A DNA stretch of 7,228 nt from Candidatus Poribacteria bacterium (GTDB lineage: Bacteria; Poribacteria; WGA-4E; UBA9662). The notes under the pieces are model-generated. The model was given only the letters and a program-made list of their open reading frames with translations, was not told the origin of the DNA and searched no databases. Below, piece by piece: positions 7,141 through 7,228 of the stretch. Within the stretch, counting starts at the first letter, position 1. Each line of letters starts with the position of its first letter. The position numbers were made by a program, and so were the translations under genes. The stretch spans positions 5,160 through 12,387 of the forward strand of contig PACG01000066.1 of the NCBI GenBank assembly GCA_002699335.1. The letters are read 5' to 3'.

Positions 7141-7220
7141 TCATTGAAACCCGGGCAAAAGATAACTCGTGTACGGGGTAATCAGGCGGGTATCAGCAAA
7201 CCAGTTGGTACCCCTTTTTC
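7141..7220 (+). repeat. Dispersed hairpin repeat, copy 3
   Basis: This is the best match to copy 1, sharing TCATTGAAACCCG, AAAAGATAACT, GTGTA, GGGGTAAT, AGGCGGGTATCAGC, TTGGT and CCCTTTTTC. The stem GGGTATCAGC (7188-7197) pairs with GTTGGTACCC (7204-7213) around a 6-base loop (AAACCA) and is followed by C then T5 (7215-7219). An alternative outer pairing joins GGGGTA (7175-7180) to TACCCC. The element may continue past the window end. Confidence 0.75.
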
Positions 7221-7228
7221 TTTATACT

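Overview
The window is mostly non-coding or decayed DNA around one intact gene. The best guess for the host is a Chloroflexota-like bacterium (Anaerolineae, Ardenticatenia or Caldilineae type). This rests on the TIR-linker-membrane protein relic and the sensor-like propeller/Ig protein relic, both common there. It is an inference from protein style only, and a planctomycete-like source cannot be excluded because the fructosidase belongs to a subgroup also common in those bacteria.

Left part (1-704): no recognisable gene. It holds copy 1 of a dispersed hairpin repeat (about 244-323). A stretch that reads like old coding sequence but has no start and an in-frame stop (about 322-600) follows directly.

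Centre (705-4665), + strand: two adjacent pseudogenes. The first (705 to about 3620) was a secreted protein with a signal peptide, a two-component-regulator-type beta-propeller, a Y_Y_Y domain and Ig-like modules. It now carries at least eight frame changes and several in-frame stops. The second (3648-4665) was a TIR-domain protein with a linker and one membrane segment. It has two frameshifts and ends where related proteins usually enter a repeat domain. The pair may once have linked an outside sensor to a TIR effector, but both are dead here. Repeat copy 2 (about 4789-4855) lies in the convergent gap after them.

Right part (5047-6504), - strand: an intact GH32 (beta-fructosidase superfamily) gene with a clear ribosome binding site and a plausible promoter. 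It probably cleaves fructosides in the cytoplasm. Because it reads cleanly for 486 codons, the damage in the neighbours is more likely real decay than poor sequence.

Upstream of the GH32 gene (6705-7100), also on the - strand, is a compact set of signals: a near-consensus sigma70-type promoter, a palindrome over its start site, a terminator only about 40 bases on (a possible 60-nt RNA), a short broken reading frame, and a second strong terminator that insulates the GH32 promoter. Repeat copy 3 (7141-7220) closes the window. The three repeats share orientation, so copies 1 and 2 bracket the dead pair and copies 2 and 3 bracket the GH32 unit.
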